A stretch of DNA of 64,000 nt from Circinella umbellata. Its lineage: Eukaryota; Mucoromycota; Mucoromycetes; Mucorales; Lichtheimiaceae. Positions 13,101-25,739 of the stretch are shown here, piece by piece. Made by a program: the position numbers and the translations under genes. How positions within the stretch are numbered: position 1 is the first letter of the stretch; each line of letters begins with the position of its first letter. The notes below the pieces were generated by a model. It worked only from the letters and a program-made list of their open reading frames with translations, was not told where the DNA came from and made no database searches. The stretch spans positions 205,612 through 269,611 of the forward strand of contig JAIWNF010000060.1 in the NCBI GenBank assembly GCA_025093555.1. Reading direction: 5' to 3'.

Positions 13101-15242
13101 TTATAAATCTTTTATTTTATTCTTTCGTTGCTTGTCAATAATAAAAAAAGATTTGATCGTTTTCAAGTATAAAAATCTTAATAACCCAAGAGTAATAGTA
13201 GCAATACCAACAAGGCATAAATATAAGTCATAATCATTCGCTTTTAAATATGAAAGTTTCTTACGAACATCATGTCGATGAGGTAAATATCCATCTTTGC
13301 TTGTAAACAAAACCTCTTCAACTAAATCTGCACCTCGAACCACTGCATTTTTCGCTCGAATCTGAACTAATGCTTGATATCGATTCACATTTTTTTGGAT
13401 GACATCGTCTTTATCTTGAATTACTCGTTGTAAAGTTTTAAATGGATTATCAAAAACTTGGTTCGTGCCTTTGTTTTGATCTTGCATGTTTAGATAACCG
13501 CCCAATTGTTCACGTTCAAAAAATAGAGCATGTCCAGGTTGATCCCCAAAGAAAGGTTTGATAACTGTTCGTTTACCGGCATAAAGTGCTTCAAATATGG
13601 ACATACCACCTCCATGTGATAAATAAGTAATCACGGATGGATGTTTTAAAATTGAAAATTGAGGAGCCCATGGTAAAAGTAAAACATCTGGATGCTGTTG
13701 CTGTTGTTCTTTATTTTTTCTTTCTAATTCTTCATCATCCTTGTTATTGTCATCAAACACAAATTCCTTGCTAACGTCATAAATTCGTCCCGATTGAGTG
13801 GTAACAGTATCTGGTAGTCCGGAACCTGATTTCACAAGACCCCAAATAAATCCATCAATTACTTTGGCTTCTAACAGATCCAATAATTGTGTAAGAATTT
13901 TAGCTATATCAATAGGTTTGGCCGCTGCATGCTGACCAAATGCTACAAATACGACACGTTCATGTAAATCAAGAAATTGTTGAATAAAAGATGGTAAAGG
14001 ATCATAGTGAGCATTATAAATTGGACCGATCATTTCAATAAGAGGTCCCATGGGTCGCGCCTCTTCAATACCAAAAAAGTTGTTTACAATTTTAAGTGAA
14101 TCAGTTCCAGGATCATCGAGTGATAGTAGTGGATACGTTGTTGTTATTTTACTATTATTAGAAGCAACCGACATGCGTTTTTGTTGATACTTTTCTCTTG
14201 ATGATCCCAGTTGCCATCGTGCAGCAATAGGAAATAAAAACTTCTTATAAAATCGATAAGGGAGAGTCATATGCTCTGTTGTAGTTTCACCCAAAAGAAT
14301 CCGACATTTGTTTATGTATGGAGCAAATGCATCTACGGTTTTTTTTCCATAGAGAAAGAGTAAATGAGTTCTTTAAATTCATTTCGCCATTTTTTATTAT
14401 ATTCCAGCATTATTTTTTTTATTGATTGAGCTTGTATAATAGACATATATATGTTACCTGGAGACAAATTCATAAGCATAGTTTGAATAGAAGGGATTTT
14501 ATGAACTCGTGCTGCATCGCTACACGCTGTGGAAAAATGATCACATATAATCACATCATATGATTTCTCTGAAATTATCTGTTCTATACGTGTGTAGACT
14601 GTACAAATATGCTTATTATGCGATTTTCCTTTTACATACGTAGTTCTTTATATTATCATTACCTATGTAGATATTAATTTATAATACACTTACTTGGTTC
14701 ATAATTTTCGGTACTAACATCAATTTCACCTTTGAAGTCACTCCATGGACGTGGGAACGTTCGATTGTGTGAATTTAATTTGGACCAAAATCCAAAACCT
14801 AGCAAAACGGACTCGATATGTGGATATGGCTCGATGTATTTCATTTGAATATCCTATTATACATACATACATATCGGTAATTATACTATTAGCTTGAGCA
14901 TATAATAAATCTCTGTCGCTGTTTCTTTTTTTTTTTTTTTCAAAAAAGAGAAAGAAAAGCACATATGTAGTTAATTACAGTTGCAGCATATGTGACAGAA
15001 TGTCCCCGTAATGTTAGTTCGTTTAAAATACGAGCAACCCAAGATCCATGGCTGCTCCCTCCAAGAGTCACTGCGAAAAGTATATTTTTAGGCGATCGAA
15101 ATGTTGGTTCCCCAAGTTCAGCATATATATTATTATTTTTTGTAGAAGAAGTTGCTGTAGTAGTAGCATGAGTAATAAATATAGAGATAGAAAATAACGT
15201 TGTTATTAAAAATAACAGAAACGACGAACTAATGAAAAACAT
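13101..15242 (-). CDS. UDP-glycosyltransferase, ER/secretory type (copy A)
   Basis: Four exons (15242-14979, 14853-14694, 14598-14458, 14332-13101) give 598 residues. The protein starts with a hydrophobic signal peptide, then FAVTLGGSSHGSWV, the usual N-terminal start of a GT-B fold. The UGT donor-binding signature is near the C-terminus: WAPQFSILKHPSV, YLSHGGGMSIFEALYAG and KPFFGDQPGHA. A single hydrophobic helix (LYLCLVGIATITLGLLRFLY) and a short Lys-rich tail end the chain, as in type I ER-resident UGTs. It should transfer a sugar from a UDP-sugar to a small lipophilic acceptor, which is unknown. A paralogue with identical intron positions and phases lies at 42752-44756. A low-complexity insertion with an EEQQQQ-like run (about 13700-13740) is specific to this copy. 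Confidence 0.9.
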
Positions 15243-18200
15243 AAGAACAATTTTTTTTTGCTGTTCGTGATGGTTAGAGGAAGGAGAGGAAAATGTAAAA
15301 AAGAAAAGATGCTATCATATAAATGTGAATTAAAAAAGCTGTTTTTAACAACTTTATAATATTATAACGCCCCTGCAGATACTAGTTTGCATATGCACTT
15401 TTTCTTAAACTTTATATGATACGTACGTAATGATGATGATGTCCACACATATGCATATTATGCATATTATACATAATGTAGTAATTTTATTAACTCTTAT
15501 ATTGGAGCGTGTATAATCACATGTAGTTTGCTAATTTTAGTTGACATACAGGCAGAAAAGGACACACATTGCAGCACTACATCATCAAGCATACATATAT
15601 ACTGTCTGCATAAGATTCCCACTAATGATCTTTAACTTCCTAACATTTTCATTTTCATGAAAATCTCAAAGATTATATATGAGATTAAGTCCAGTATCAT
15701 CTTGTCGGGAACATACCGTTTTTTTATGTTTTGATATTTTTGTTCAAAGTATAAAATTGTAACTAGAATCGGTTATAACTGGAATTACAATATATCATTT
15801 TATGTTTTAGAGGTGGTGTATAGAATAACAATAGACTGTTTATTGTATTGAAGATGTTTTTGTTGAATGTACCGTTAGTTCCATATAAAACATTTCTTAC
15901 ACAGATATTTTTAGCTAAAAACGAAAAAAAAAACCATCTTGTGCTAGCTCACCATGTTGGATCCCCTTAGCTAAACTTCTTTAATTTCTTTATCTAACTG
16001 AAAAATTAATGTTAGTTTATTTACGTAAGGTCTAATATAATAACATAGTCTGGCAGCACAAATTGAGGTCTTTCACTGAAAAACAAAATAATTGTCGACA
16101 CCCACATATAATATCATATAGTTGGTTTCGTAAATTGTAATTAAGAATCCTCATATGTCAATTATCTAGCGCTATGATGTATTATATAAACTGCCCTCTG
16201 AAGTTTGGCTTCTCAAACCATTTGATACATTTAGTACCGTGTATCGGATGCCAACCAAAGGCAAAATTTGTCATAAGCACTCTGCATAGGATACTAGAGC
16301 CAAACACACCAGCCATCGCCATTTTTGCATTTCACACCTACCAACTACCTCAACTGTAAATGACATCTTTCATTGACTAAAAAAGAATTAAATATTATAT
16401 ACTTTATATATAATATTTGTTCTGATTGCAAAGGCGTTCGTTTATACACAAAATGTTAAAAAAAAGTCTAATATTGTATCTACGTACGTATAAATTTGGA
16501 TTGTTTCTAGCAACTGGAGAAGAGGAAAAAGATTTTCAGACGGTATTGTATTAATTCTGATGTAGTTCAACTGGTAATTAAACCGCCGAAAGAGTTCATT
16601 TGCTATCTTTATATATTATACAATTTTATAACAAACTATTTATATATAAAATAATGTATTTTTATTTTTTAAAAAAAAAATACGCTGCCACAGTGGGTAA
16701 TCGGCGCACTTGTCTCCATAACTGTGTTGTAGATCGGTTAAAGACGTGTCTGTTCAATAAAATAAACTTTTCTGTCGGTGCTTTGAATGATAAAGGGGAG
16801 AGAACCTCTATATACTACGCGTCTTTGTTGAAGACTTAACGGTATCTTTTGCTATAATAGGGGGGCAGTTTTTCGTGAAATCTGCGAGACGCAGGTTATA
16901 CTTTTTAAAATCTTCAAAATCTGGAGTTTTTTCAATTTTGAAACCCCCTATTAAGATTAATCAATTTTTTTTTAAAAAAAAGGATGCTTTACGTACGTAC
17001 TGTGTTACCAAACTTTCATATCATATGGATAACCCAGTAATCTGTCTGGATTTTGTCATTGTGATATTTGATTTTTTTAGTAAGAATTTAAAAAATAAAA
17101 ACCTACAAGGTACAATCCTTTAGATACCTCTTATAATAATTTAAAAGCTCGCTGGAATAAAGTTATCCTTTTGAAGTAATATCATACTTACAACGACGTA
17201 TTTGTACTTTTTCTATTCTATGGGATATGGGGGCTTAGTTACTTAATTGATGTATAGTTTTGTATACAAAACCAGCCATTAATATTGAGAAGATTACTAT
17301 AGCTACTGTTCTAAACGATATTGGGCTTAGCCATGATGCTCTCTTTTATTCTTTGATTTAAGTTGACGCGGCGCAGGACATCGTTATACGATTTTAATCA
17401 GTTTCCTTCTTCAGAATTGAGGCCTGTTTACGTCTGTATTTTCATTGCATATAGGATAAAAATGTACTGTTTATATAATACAATACCAGGAAATGGCGGA
17501 TGCCGATTCCGATGCTACCTAAAATGTTGACATTTTCACGACTGTCTTAGTGTTCGTCGGTGTAAGATGAGAAAACAACCAAAGGTTAAAGTAATATTTG
17601 ATTTGCTCTCCTCCCTCGCTTCCTTGTTAAAGAACAATGTTGATGATGAAAAGCAGTTCTTTTTTGTTAATACATTTTTATTATAAGCAGCTGTATAGTA
17701 ATTGTTGTATAAAACTATTCTTTTTGAAAAATAAAGATTGAATCATATTTGAATAATCCCAGAAATAAACAAACGAGTATAAGGTCTATTAAAATTCAAA
17801 TATCCATGAATGATTGATTTTTGCTTACTGATGAGGAGATCAAAAGATAACTGTATATTTGATGTGCAAATGAATAGACATCCTTATATTATTGGATGAA
17901 TCAAAAGACAAACGTATCTTTCAAGTGTCAGTGAAACAACAATCACTTTCCGATGATTGTACCCAATCAAGTAGCCTTTCTCTTTTTGGTTTCTAATAGA
18001 ATTTTGAAGCCATTGAAAGGCGCTCAATCCTGTGGGACCGTACGAAGGAGTGCTGATATAACTTTGTCAGGCCTTTGGTAACTTCCATGGCACTTGATGG
18101 TAAAAAAAATGATAATGGGCAGTTTTTGTGATGCGAAAATGATATATATGCTGTTGTGTCGGGTGTACCGTTTGAAGTACTGATAATGTGTTTCTACTCT

Positions 18201-18717
18201 CTGACCATGTAGATGTAATTACTGGTGAAAAGAACTGTAACTCTTACATATAAAATTTATACTCTTACATACTAAAATGCCTCTTTTTCTACGTATTTCT
18301 ACACTAGTAAAATAAAAGGGTTTCTTTGATGCGGTGATTGTTGAATCTATACTTATCAGTTATTACAGCCCTTCTTTTCTTTTATATAGTATATTTTTAT
18401 GTTTGTCTCATTAACACTTTTAAAGTAATACTGTAAAATTATGTATTTGAGGAGTTTTCAATCAATTTACTTTATGTAGTTGCTTGTTTGAACTAGCACA
18501 GTAAACGAAAATGCATAGAAATATTTATAGTAATACGCAGATCTGTGTAAATATGGAATTCTGTGAAACGGTCAATGGTCACCAAAGTGACCGTTTAGAT
18601 ATTTACTTTATAAGATGCCCATAACTGGCTTTATAATCCATATTTCTTATTCTTCTTTTTGAACAAACTTTCCATCCTTTTCCTTTTCAAATTTTTTGGC
18701 TTAGAGCAACAAAAAAC
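15243..18717. other. 3.5 kb gene-poor stretch
   Basis: AT-rich with scattered short open stretches. Apart from a possible 46-codon frame at 16182-16322 and two weak tRNA-like D-arm patterns near 16560 and 16690, I find no supported gene. The last few hundred bases should include the promoter of the F-box gene. A pyrimidine-rich tract lies just before its ATG. Confidence 0.5.
16182..16322 (-). CDS. Possible small ORF or exon relic, 46 codons
   Basis: Begins MAMAGVFGSSILCRV and continues through GWHPIHGTKCIKWF to a TAA stop. The composition (Trp, His, Cys, Gly) is more protein-like than the surrounding AT-rich frames. It could be a remnant exon of a decayed gene rather than a complete small protein. 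No family is recognised. Confidence 0.25.
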   Translation of the reverse strand: MAMAGVFGSSILCRVLMTNFAFGWHPIHGTKCIKWFEKPNFRGQFI

Positions 18718-20861
18718 ATGGGTCACGAACGTGAAAGTACATATGACACCATTTATTCAGTTTCTAAAGATATCACCACTATATCATCCTTAGCAACAAA
18801 AAGTAAAAAGAAAAATTCTAGTGAATTAACACATGTTCCTACACTTAGAACTGTGAAAGAATATCTTGCATATGGACATTATTATGAACAACAAAATGAC
18901 CATCTTTCAGCATTGATCGTTTACAACCAAGGACTCTTATACCTTAAACCACCTTCAATGTCATCATTAATCGACGATGATGAAGAGGGTTACAATTCTC
19001 AACCATATTTGCAGCTGGAAAAAGCCAAGCAAAAAGTATTAACCGTTCTTATGAAACGCATTGATAGATTTCAATGGTCATCATTTCCACATGAAATTGT
19101 TTCCATAATTTTCGATTCGCTCGAACTCAGCGATCTGTTTACGTGTGCAAATGTTTGTCCTGAATGGTTTGAATTTTTAATGGATAATCATGACTTTTGG
19201 GAACGCATCTCTCCAGAAATGCCGAAAAGGACGAGATTATCACTCGAACCATTGATGCGACAGAAGACACAAAAATTCCAGCTACAAGGACCGATAGCTG
19301 TTCATGCTTTAAAAAACTTATTTATATTTCTAACTCAAATATCACTTACACCAGAGGGATCATTCTCGTTAACCGCCTCTAATGATCACCGTTACTCCAT
19401 TCAGGAGCTATGTAATTATTACTATTATTTTGACCTAATCAGGAGTGTGGGAAACAGGAATTATATTATTACAATAAAACGTAGTACAGAGAAATACTGA
19501 GGCTTATCTGAAGATGGGATAACTTATTTGATATCTACTTTTTAAATTCAGCCTTTGAAGGTATACAAATGACAGACGAGACTATTATTTCACTAGAAGA
19601 AGCGCTAAAATCAATCAGTCCAGCATTAAAACGAGTTGAAATTTGTAGCTGTGATATTCCAGATAAGTACGTATTTGAACTCATGGCACGGTCGTGTTCC
19701 AGCGCATCACACATTTCCTATGCACATATGGGAATAGAGAATAACTGCGATACACTACGTCATCTCAATATCCTCCCTAATTACACTGATACACCAAAAA
19801 AACCATGGGATATTACGTTTAATAATCTTACTTACCTCAAGATTATGCCACTCACACATCTGCGGGAAAATAATTTTCTTGAATATCGTTTTAACGCACT
19901 TGAAGATTTAGCACTTATTATCTACCGATCCCCACACCTACGTGAACTAATTTTGGATCCACTTATCCCTCTCGGGTATGGTTTAAACTTGGCTCTCGAT
20001 AAATGTTCAAATATCGAAAATATAATGGTGACCTCTGATGAAGAGCTACAACCGATCATAACAACTACAACAATAGCTGATTGCGAAGATAATAGTAATT
20101 ATGAATACGATAGTTATAAAGACGCCGACACAAAAACATCAATTGCAACAGAGTCAGTAACAAAACAAAAAGGTCTTCGTAAACTAATCCTTGTCAAATT
20201 CAGAGGTGTTCATCTTGGAATAAAAGATGGGGGGAAAAGTTTTGGAATATTCAAAAAGCACCACAAAACATTGGAAATACTATACCTGCGTTGTTATTTA
20301 CATAGTCAATTATTCATAGAACTATCATCTTTTGGTGGTCCAAATTTACGTGAAATCAACTTGTCATTCCTGGTTGTCGGGATTAGTCCAAAAGAATGTC
20401 ACAACGCAATGGTAATGCTCTTTTCAAAATGTCCAAAATTAGAAGTCATTACAATCGATAGTCGCGAGCCAGGTAGAGTTTATTCTACATCCAAAGTTCA
20501 TGCTCTTCCTAGTTCAAGCGAAGTTTTGATGACTATGGGAGAAAACTGTCCGCATCTTCAGTACCTGTCCATTAGAGATGAAAAGTTTCCTTTGGGTTAT
20601 CATGATATCGAATCGTTCATATTAAAAGCAGAAGAAGGAGGCAAATCCTGCAAATTGACATATTTGGAAGCCACCATAAGCAAGGAAAACATGGTGGAGA
20701 TTGTTCAACGACTCAAAAAATTAAAAACGTTGTGTGTACCCGATGACAAGCCTGATTTACCAGCTAAACATAAATATGTGGAAGGTCATAAGGAAAAAGT
20801 CCAACGAATTCTTTCAGAGCGTGGAGGTGCTTTAATTCTAGACCCTTACCTTACTAACTAA
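18718..20861 (+). CDS. F-box protein with leucine-rich-repeat-like C-terminus
   Basis: Two exons, 18718-19411 and 19552-20861, join in phase 1 across a 140 bp GTAATT...TTCAG intron and give 667 residues. Without the splice the first frame stops at 19500. Residues about 49-76 (YLAYGHYYEQQNDHLSAL) look like one TPR-type helix pair. The F-box is at about 120-165 (FPHEIVSIIFDSLELSDLFTCANVCPEW). The rest alternates NLTYLKIM, HLRELIL and NLREINL segments, as in leucine-rich repeats. It likely binds Skp1 through the F-box and recruits substrates to an SCF ubiquitin ligase. Such genes are numerous in Mucorales. The substrate cannot be told. Confidence 0.85.
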
Positions 20862-22273
20862 AAAATATAATATTTTTTCGTTTGAGATAGTATGTTTACC
20901 TTTTTTTCTGTGTCACCAATATCGATCAGTAAATTATACAAATAAAGAATGTAGAAAAAAGTTTTGTCAAAATCAATAATTGCTTGATATGTATGCTTTC
21001 TCTATTTCCAAAGTCTTCCACATATATACTGGAGCTGTGTGGAACTGTCTATGATTGGATAGCTTGAGACATGTTTATTATGAAATGTACGAAATGGAAT
21101 TATGTAATGAAAATTTTATTTTCTTCTTCGCTTTATGATGATTGGGAATGTAAAATTGAATCACACAAGAATATCAACAACAAATCCATTCACTTTTATA
21201 CATGAAATATTGAGATTATAAACAAAATATATTCGCTTCTCCGAAAGAGTGTTATGTATCTGATTGTTAGAGAATAAAAATTATTCAAGATAGAGGTATT
21301 TTCTATTTACATTTGCGCCACAAATCTCAACGATATAAATTGTACCCAGTAGCGCAAATAATTAGGGAGGGACTATACTTTGTACGTACATATGATTATC
21401 TTAACCGTATGGGCATAATGCGGTATAGTAAATCGTTATTATTTTAATTGAGTAGCATAAATGAAAATATGATGAATGCCCATATTAATATATTGTTATG
21501 ATTATTTTCTGAACTTCCATTGTCCAAACGTGTCCTATGTATAGCAAATAATAGATTATTTATACATAGACGATCATAATACGTAATCAAAGTAAGAAGA
21601 TTATAATGCACATAGTCAGGATAACTTTTCTGACTACGTAGTCAATGTAAAATTGAAAAACAGTTCTCTAGATGAACGTCAAATGTTAAGCAGAAAAAAG
21701 AAAGGTGCGTAGTTGATAAAGACTACGTACGTACGTGGTTGAAAATATATTTTTTATCGTGATCATGTACTACAATAGTAAGTACGTATAACCCCGCGAT
21801 CAATGAATAAATTAGGAATCCTTGTCAATTATTCCTAATATGTAAAGAATTGATGATCTACATTAACAGCCAGCGAACTCTTTTTACATTATGTGACCAA
21901 ATCGACAACATAATGGGATGTTTTTTCATAGCAAAATAATAAATGATAAATAACAATTTTTATAAAGCAAGCATATTACTACCATCCCACAAAGTTATTA
22001 AATACTTCCATGCTATAAAATTCACGGAACTAATGGTTTTGTATCACAATAATCACGGACCTCGTACGATCTTCAACAGGAAGTTGCTGTGATACACCGG
22101 GAAACCCTTGTTACCGACAAAAAAAATGAGCGGCTTTCTTTTTTTCCTTCTCCCCAGTAATATAACACCTAAAAAAACCCTTTCCTGTCGCTTCTTATAT
22201 TTTAGTTTATTTCTTTAACGAGATTTTGGAGAGAAGAGAGAAGAAGAAAAAAAAAAGAAATCATGAAAGGAAG
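20862..22273. other. Intergenic region upstream of the methyltransferase gene
   Basis: About 1.4 kb without a supported reading frame. It contains palindromic tacgtacgtacg (near 21724) and gactacgtagtc (near 21630) patterns. The last part before the start is purine-rich and should hold the promoter. Confidence 0.5.
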
Positions 22274-25200
22274 ATGAATCAACATGATCCAACCACAGCA
22301 ACACCAATACGGTCTTTTAATCAAGAAACGACAATTTCACATTCATCTTTGTTTAATTCCGAACAACCTCGATCCCCCATTCCAACCAAACGACGAATAG
22401 ATCACGAAAATGGTCATGGCGGCATTCAAGGATCACAAGTCAATCTTATTGTGACTATATTAGGATCATTATTGAATACATCACGTAAGCAAATAAAGAA
22501 TTTTAAAAAAGGGGGATTTAAGGAAAAATCATTTTATATTTATATTTTATTTGTTTGTTTGTACTTATTTATAGAAACAAAAGATTTACGTGATGCATTA
22601 ATGACAACATATCTCACCTTTATCGATGTGTTATTATATGACTTGATGGGTTACCGAGTAATGAAAGATTATATGGCTTTATTTCACCATGAAGATGTTA
22701 TTATTAATAACAAAGAAAATGATTTGGATGAACAGCAAAAGACAATTCAATTACGTGCTCGGTTTCATGATGCTGGGATTGTATTTCATTCGCTTCAATG
22801 GGTAGATTCTATCTTTGCTGGTGTTTATACTAAATTCTTGGAGATAAATGCACAAAAACAACGAAAAGATCATGGTCAATTTTATACACCTCAAAGCATT
22901 GTTCAATTTATGTGGAGTACTTGCCTCCGACAACATCCACCATCATCGTCGTCGCCGCCACCGTCGCTTGTACAAGTACCCCGTGTCTTTGATCCATGTA
23001 TGGGAATGGGTGCATTTTTATGTGAATACCTTACACGTCTAATTGATGCATGTATGGCAACACCTTCTGTATGGAACAATATCGAATATTTGAAATATAT
23101 GCTATGTCATGCTATTCCCGAAAACCTGTGGGGTGTTGAGATCGATCCCTTTGCATACAAAATTGGTAAACTTAATGTGCTCGTTCATTTGTTTCCGTTC
23201 TACAAACGTATCATGGAATTATCAATACCCTCTTCCATAAATAATAACAGCATTAATAACAATGGCAACAATGATAGTATTCCACAACCCTTGATGGCGA
23301 TTAACCGACTTCATTTATTTCGTAACGATACTCTAAAACTGACACTTTATAAAGATGTATCAGCATGGGAATTCAATGAACTTTTACGACTACGTGATCC
23401 ATCACAACTCAAGTTTGATTACATTGTAACAAATCCTCCTTACATGATTCGTAAAACCGGGCTGGTGACTGAGCCCGATCCAGCACTTTATGATAGTCAG
23501 GTTTTAGGTGGCAGAGGTGCTCAAGCCTATCTGTACTTTATGTGGATATGTATGCTACGTTGTAATCCTTCTACTGGTCAAATATGTCTGATTACACCAA
23601 GTCAATGGATGGTATTGGAGTTTGCGCAGCATTTACGGACATGGATGTGGCAGCATTGTCAATTGTTGGGCATGTATCAATTTGAACCATATAAAGTATG
23701 GCCAAAGGTACAAACAGACTCTTTGATATTTCGGTTACGAATGCGGCACCAGCAACAGCAACTCACTGTGGACGATAACACCATAACATCACAAGCACAA
23801 GTAACAACAACAGCGAGAGAAAATAGTGTTTTATTTTTACGACACATGTCACGCAAAGCCAAACTGGATAACATACTTGGTGAATATACCAGCTTTTCAA
23901 GAGAAAATCTCAACTATCAATCGCACCCCGGGGAAAAGATCAAAGATCCACTTTTAAAATTTAAATGGACAAGTACTGATGATATTGGACGTATATTGAA
24001 ATCACCCAATGCTTCATTTGCCTTTTTATCACCTACATCCAGACTCACAGATCAGTTGAATGATTTGACAAGTACTTTACCTCGGATATGCGATGCTGAT
24101 GATGCGCCTCTCGAGTTTCACCGTGGGCCAAATACGAATCCGGTTTATGCATTGGTAGTCAGAACGCAATGGGCACGTGAAACATTTGGTAAAGCATGTT
24201 TCGACCGATGGTTACGTCCAGCAATTTATTGGAGTGGCAAAAGCCAAGGAACAGACAAGGAAAGTACTTTTTGGCTTCACCGAGATCCATTAAGATTGGC
24301 ACGGAAAGAGGTTTCGCCAGCTGAGGCCTTTGTTCCATTGAATAGAACTGATGAGAATGGGGACCCATTTTATTCCATGATTTTGGTTGACAAAGATGGT
24401 GCTGAACAATTAGAAAAGGATATATCAGAACAACAACAAGATAATAATTATACTAAAGAAGTAGACCAAAAACTGCGAGACGGTGAAACTCGATTATACC
24501 AATATTTACGTGACGCACGCGAAGCTTTACAAAGTACTAGAGATACCAAGATTAGTTGGTGTCATTATAACAAGTGCGGGGTAGATGTCCCTGTCAAAAT
24601 CGTTCATCCGATCAATTATGGCTACTTTACAAAATCACAACCACGTCAACGGTTTTTCATGGATAGAAATCGATTCTGTGTAACAAATCAATGTATGTAT
24701 TTTACAACCAAAAAGAATAATAGCAATAACAACGACAATGCTACATCATCGTCAGTATCATTAGCATCACCCCCACCATTGTCAGAAGAATATTATTGCG
24801 CATTATTAAATTCCAGTACCGTCCAATTTTTTATCAAAGAACATTGTTCCTATGATCAACAAGGAAGAATGCGGTTTTTTGGTAAACATTTAGCAAATAT
24901 CCCTTCTCCATTACCACCGACACAAAAAGAAGATCATATTATGGCTCAATTAGTTCATCTCGTATCCATGGCTCGAGCAAGAATTTATACAATAACCGAA
25001 ATGACCAAGTTACAAACATTGATGGAAAGGGTACGCGGAGGGAGCTGGGATCTTTCCGTAACCGATATTACATCTTTACGAAAATTTGACGACCAACAAA
25101 CAGCTGTACAGCAAGATTGTCAGCAAGTGTTACAACAGCCGGGAAGTATATGGCGGAAGATCTTCGGACATAATGATCAAAATCGATATCCAACCCTACT

Positions 25201-25435
25201 TGACGCGGTTATTCGGACATTACAACGTGCATCTTTATGTCAATATGCTATCGATCAATTGGCTTATGTGCTTTACCAGATACCTCAAGAGTTACAACAA
25301 TCACTGGAATCCGAATTAAGCTTAACACTGACAGAAAAATGGAAACCCCACCTAGAAAAATTTAATTTAGCACACGTTAGTGAAGACCGAATAGCTTGGG
25401 GAAATTGTATAATAGAAATGATTAATAATCTTTAG
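22274..25435 (+). CDS. Eco57I/type IIG-like N6-adenine DNA methyltransferase, stand-alone
   Basis: Two exons, 22274-22484 and 22575-25435, give 1023 residues. The 90 bp intron GTAAGC...TATAG is in frame and stop-free. I start at the ATG at 22274 because the in-frame codon further up is TTG. Methylase motifs are in canonical order: GQFYTP (about 171-176), motif I FDPCMGMGAFL (209-219, SAM binding), WGVEIDPFA (motif II acidic), motif IV TNPPY (356-360), then ITPSQWMV. The long C-terminal half, with YYCALLNSSTVQFFIKEH and RFFGKHLANIPSPLPP, resembles the target-recognition region of type IIG/Eco57I enzymes. I see no nuclease motif at the N-terminus, which is low-complexity with a PTKRR basic patch. 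It probably methylates adenine in DNA. The bacterial-type architecture suggests ancient transfer. Confidence 0.85.
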   Translation: MNQHDPTTATPIRSFNQETTISHSSLFNSEQPRSPIPTKRRIDHENGHGGIQGSQVNLIVTILGSLLNTSRKQIKNFKKGGFKEKSFYIYILFVCLYLFIETKDLRDALMTTYLTFIDVLLYDLMGYRVMKDYMALFHHEDVIINNKENDLDEQQKTIQLRARFHDAGIVFHSLQWVDSIFAGVYTKFLEINAQKQRKDHGQFYTPQSIVQFMWSTCLRQHPPSSSSPPPSLVQVPRVFDPCMGMGAFLCEYLTRLIDACMATPSVWNNIEYLKYMLCHAIPENLWGVEIDPFAYKIGKLNVLVHLFPFYKRIMELSIPSSINNNSINNNGNNDSIPQPLMAINRLHLFRNDTLKLTLYKDVSAWEFNELLRLRDPSQLKFDYIVTNPPYMIRKTGLVTEPDPALYDSQVLGGRGAQAYLYFMWICMLRCNPSTGQICLITPSQWMVLEFAQHLRTWMWQHCQLLGMYQFEPYKVWPKVQTDSLIFRLRMRHQQQQLTVDDNTITSQAQVTTTARENSVLFLRHMSRKAKLDNILGEYTSFSRENLNYQSHPGEKIKDPLLKFKWTSTDDIGRILKSPNASFAFLSPTSRLTDQLNDLTSTLPRICDADDAPLEFHRGPNTNPVYALVVRTQWARETFGKACFDRWLRPAIYWSGKSQGTDKESTFWLHRDPLRLARKEVSPAEAFVPLNRTDENGDPFYSMILVDKDGAEQLEKDISEQQQDNNYTKEVDQKLRDGETRLYQYLRDAREALQSTRDTKISWCHYNKCGVDVPVKIVHPINYGYFTKSQPRQRFFMDRNRFCVTNQCMYFTTKKNNSNNNDNATSSSVSLASPPPLSEEYYCALLNSSTVQFFIKEHCSYDQQGRMRFFGKHLANIPSPLPPTQKEDHIMAQLVHLVSMARARIYTITEMTKLQTLMERVRGGSWDLSVTDITSLRKFDDQQTAVQQDCQQVLQQPGSIWRKIFGHNDQNRYPTLLDAVIRTLQRASLCQYAIDQLAYVLYQIPQELQQSLESELSLTLTEKWKPHLEKFNLAHVSEDRIAWGNCIIEMINNL

Positions 25436-25739
25436 TATATATATAAATATATATAATGTATAATATAAAAAATATATAGTAAATTATTTAACAATTGTAT
25501 TTTTAAGGGTAAAAAAAAAGGAAGTAATAATTATAATATAATAAAACACACTAATGTACTTAGTAATACATCTAAAAAAACAAGCAAGAAATATAGATGA
25601 AAATATGTATGGTTGGATTGTAATGCATGAATATAGTAGAGAAAGAATAGAGGGGAAAGGGCGAAAAAAATATGTTACGTTCGTGAAAAAAGGGAATGAT
25701 TTTTTTTTTGGTCGCAAAAATATATATAATATGTAATGC
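25436..25739. other. Convergent intergenic gap
   Basis: About 304 bp between the 3' ends of the methyltransferase (+) and the SSH4-like gene (-). AT-rich, with a purine-rich plus strand. No gene is supported. Confidence 0.6.

Noticed and set aside
14738..14853. Suspected frameshift in exon 2 of UGT copy A
   Set aside because: Re-reading the bases gave a continuous frame (GFGFWSKLNSHNRTFPRPWS) aligned with copy B.
19412..19551. Apparent frameshift splitting the F-box gene
   Set aside because: Explained by a 140 bp intron with GTAATT and TTCAG ends that restores phase, so not a pseudogene.
21724..21735. Repeated tacgtacg palindromes as regulatory sites
   Set aside because: The same short palindrome recurs in many non-coding places in the window without a consistent position relative to genes.
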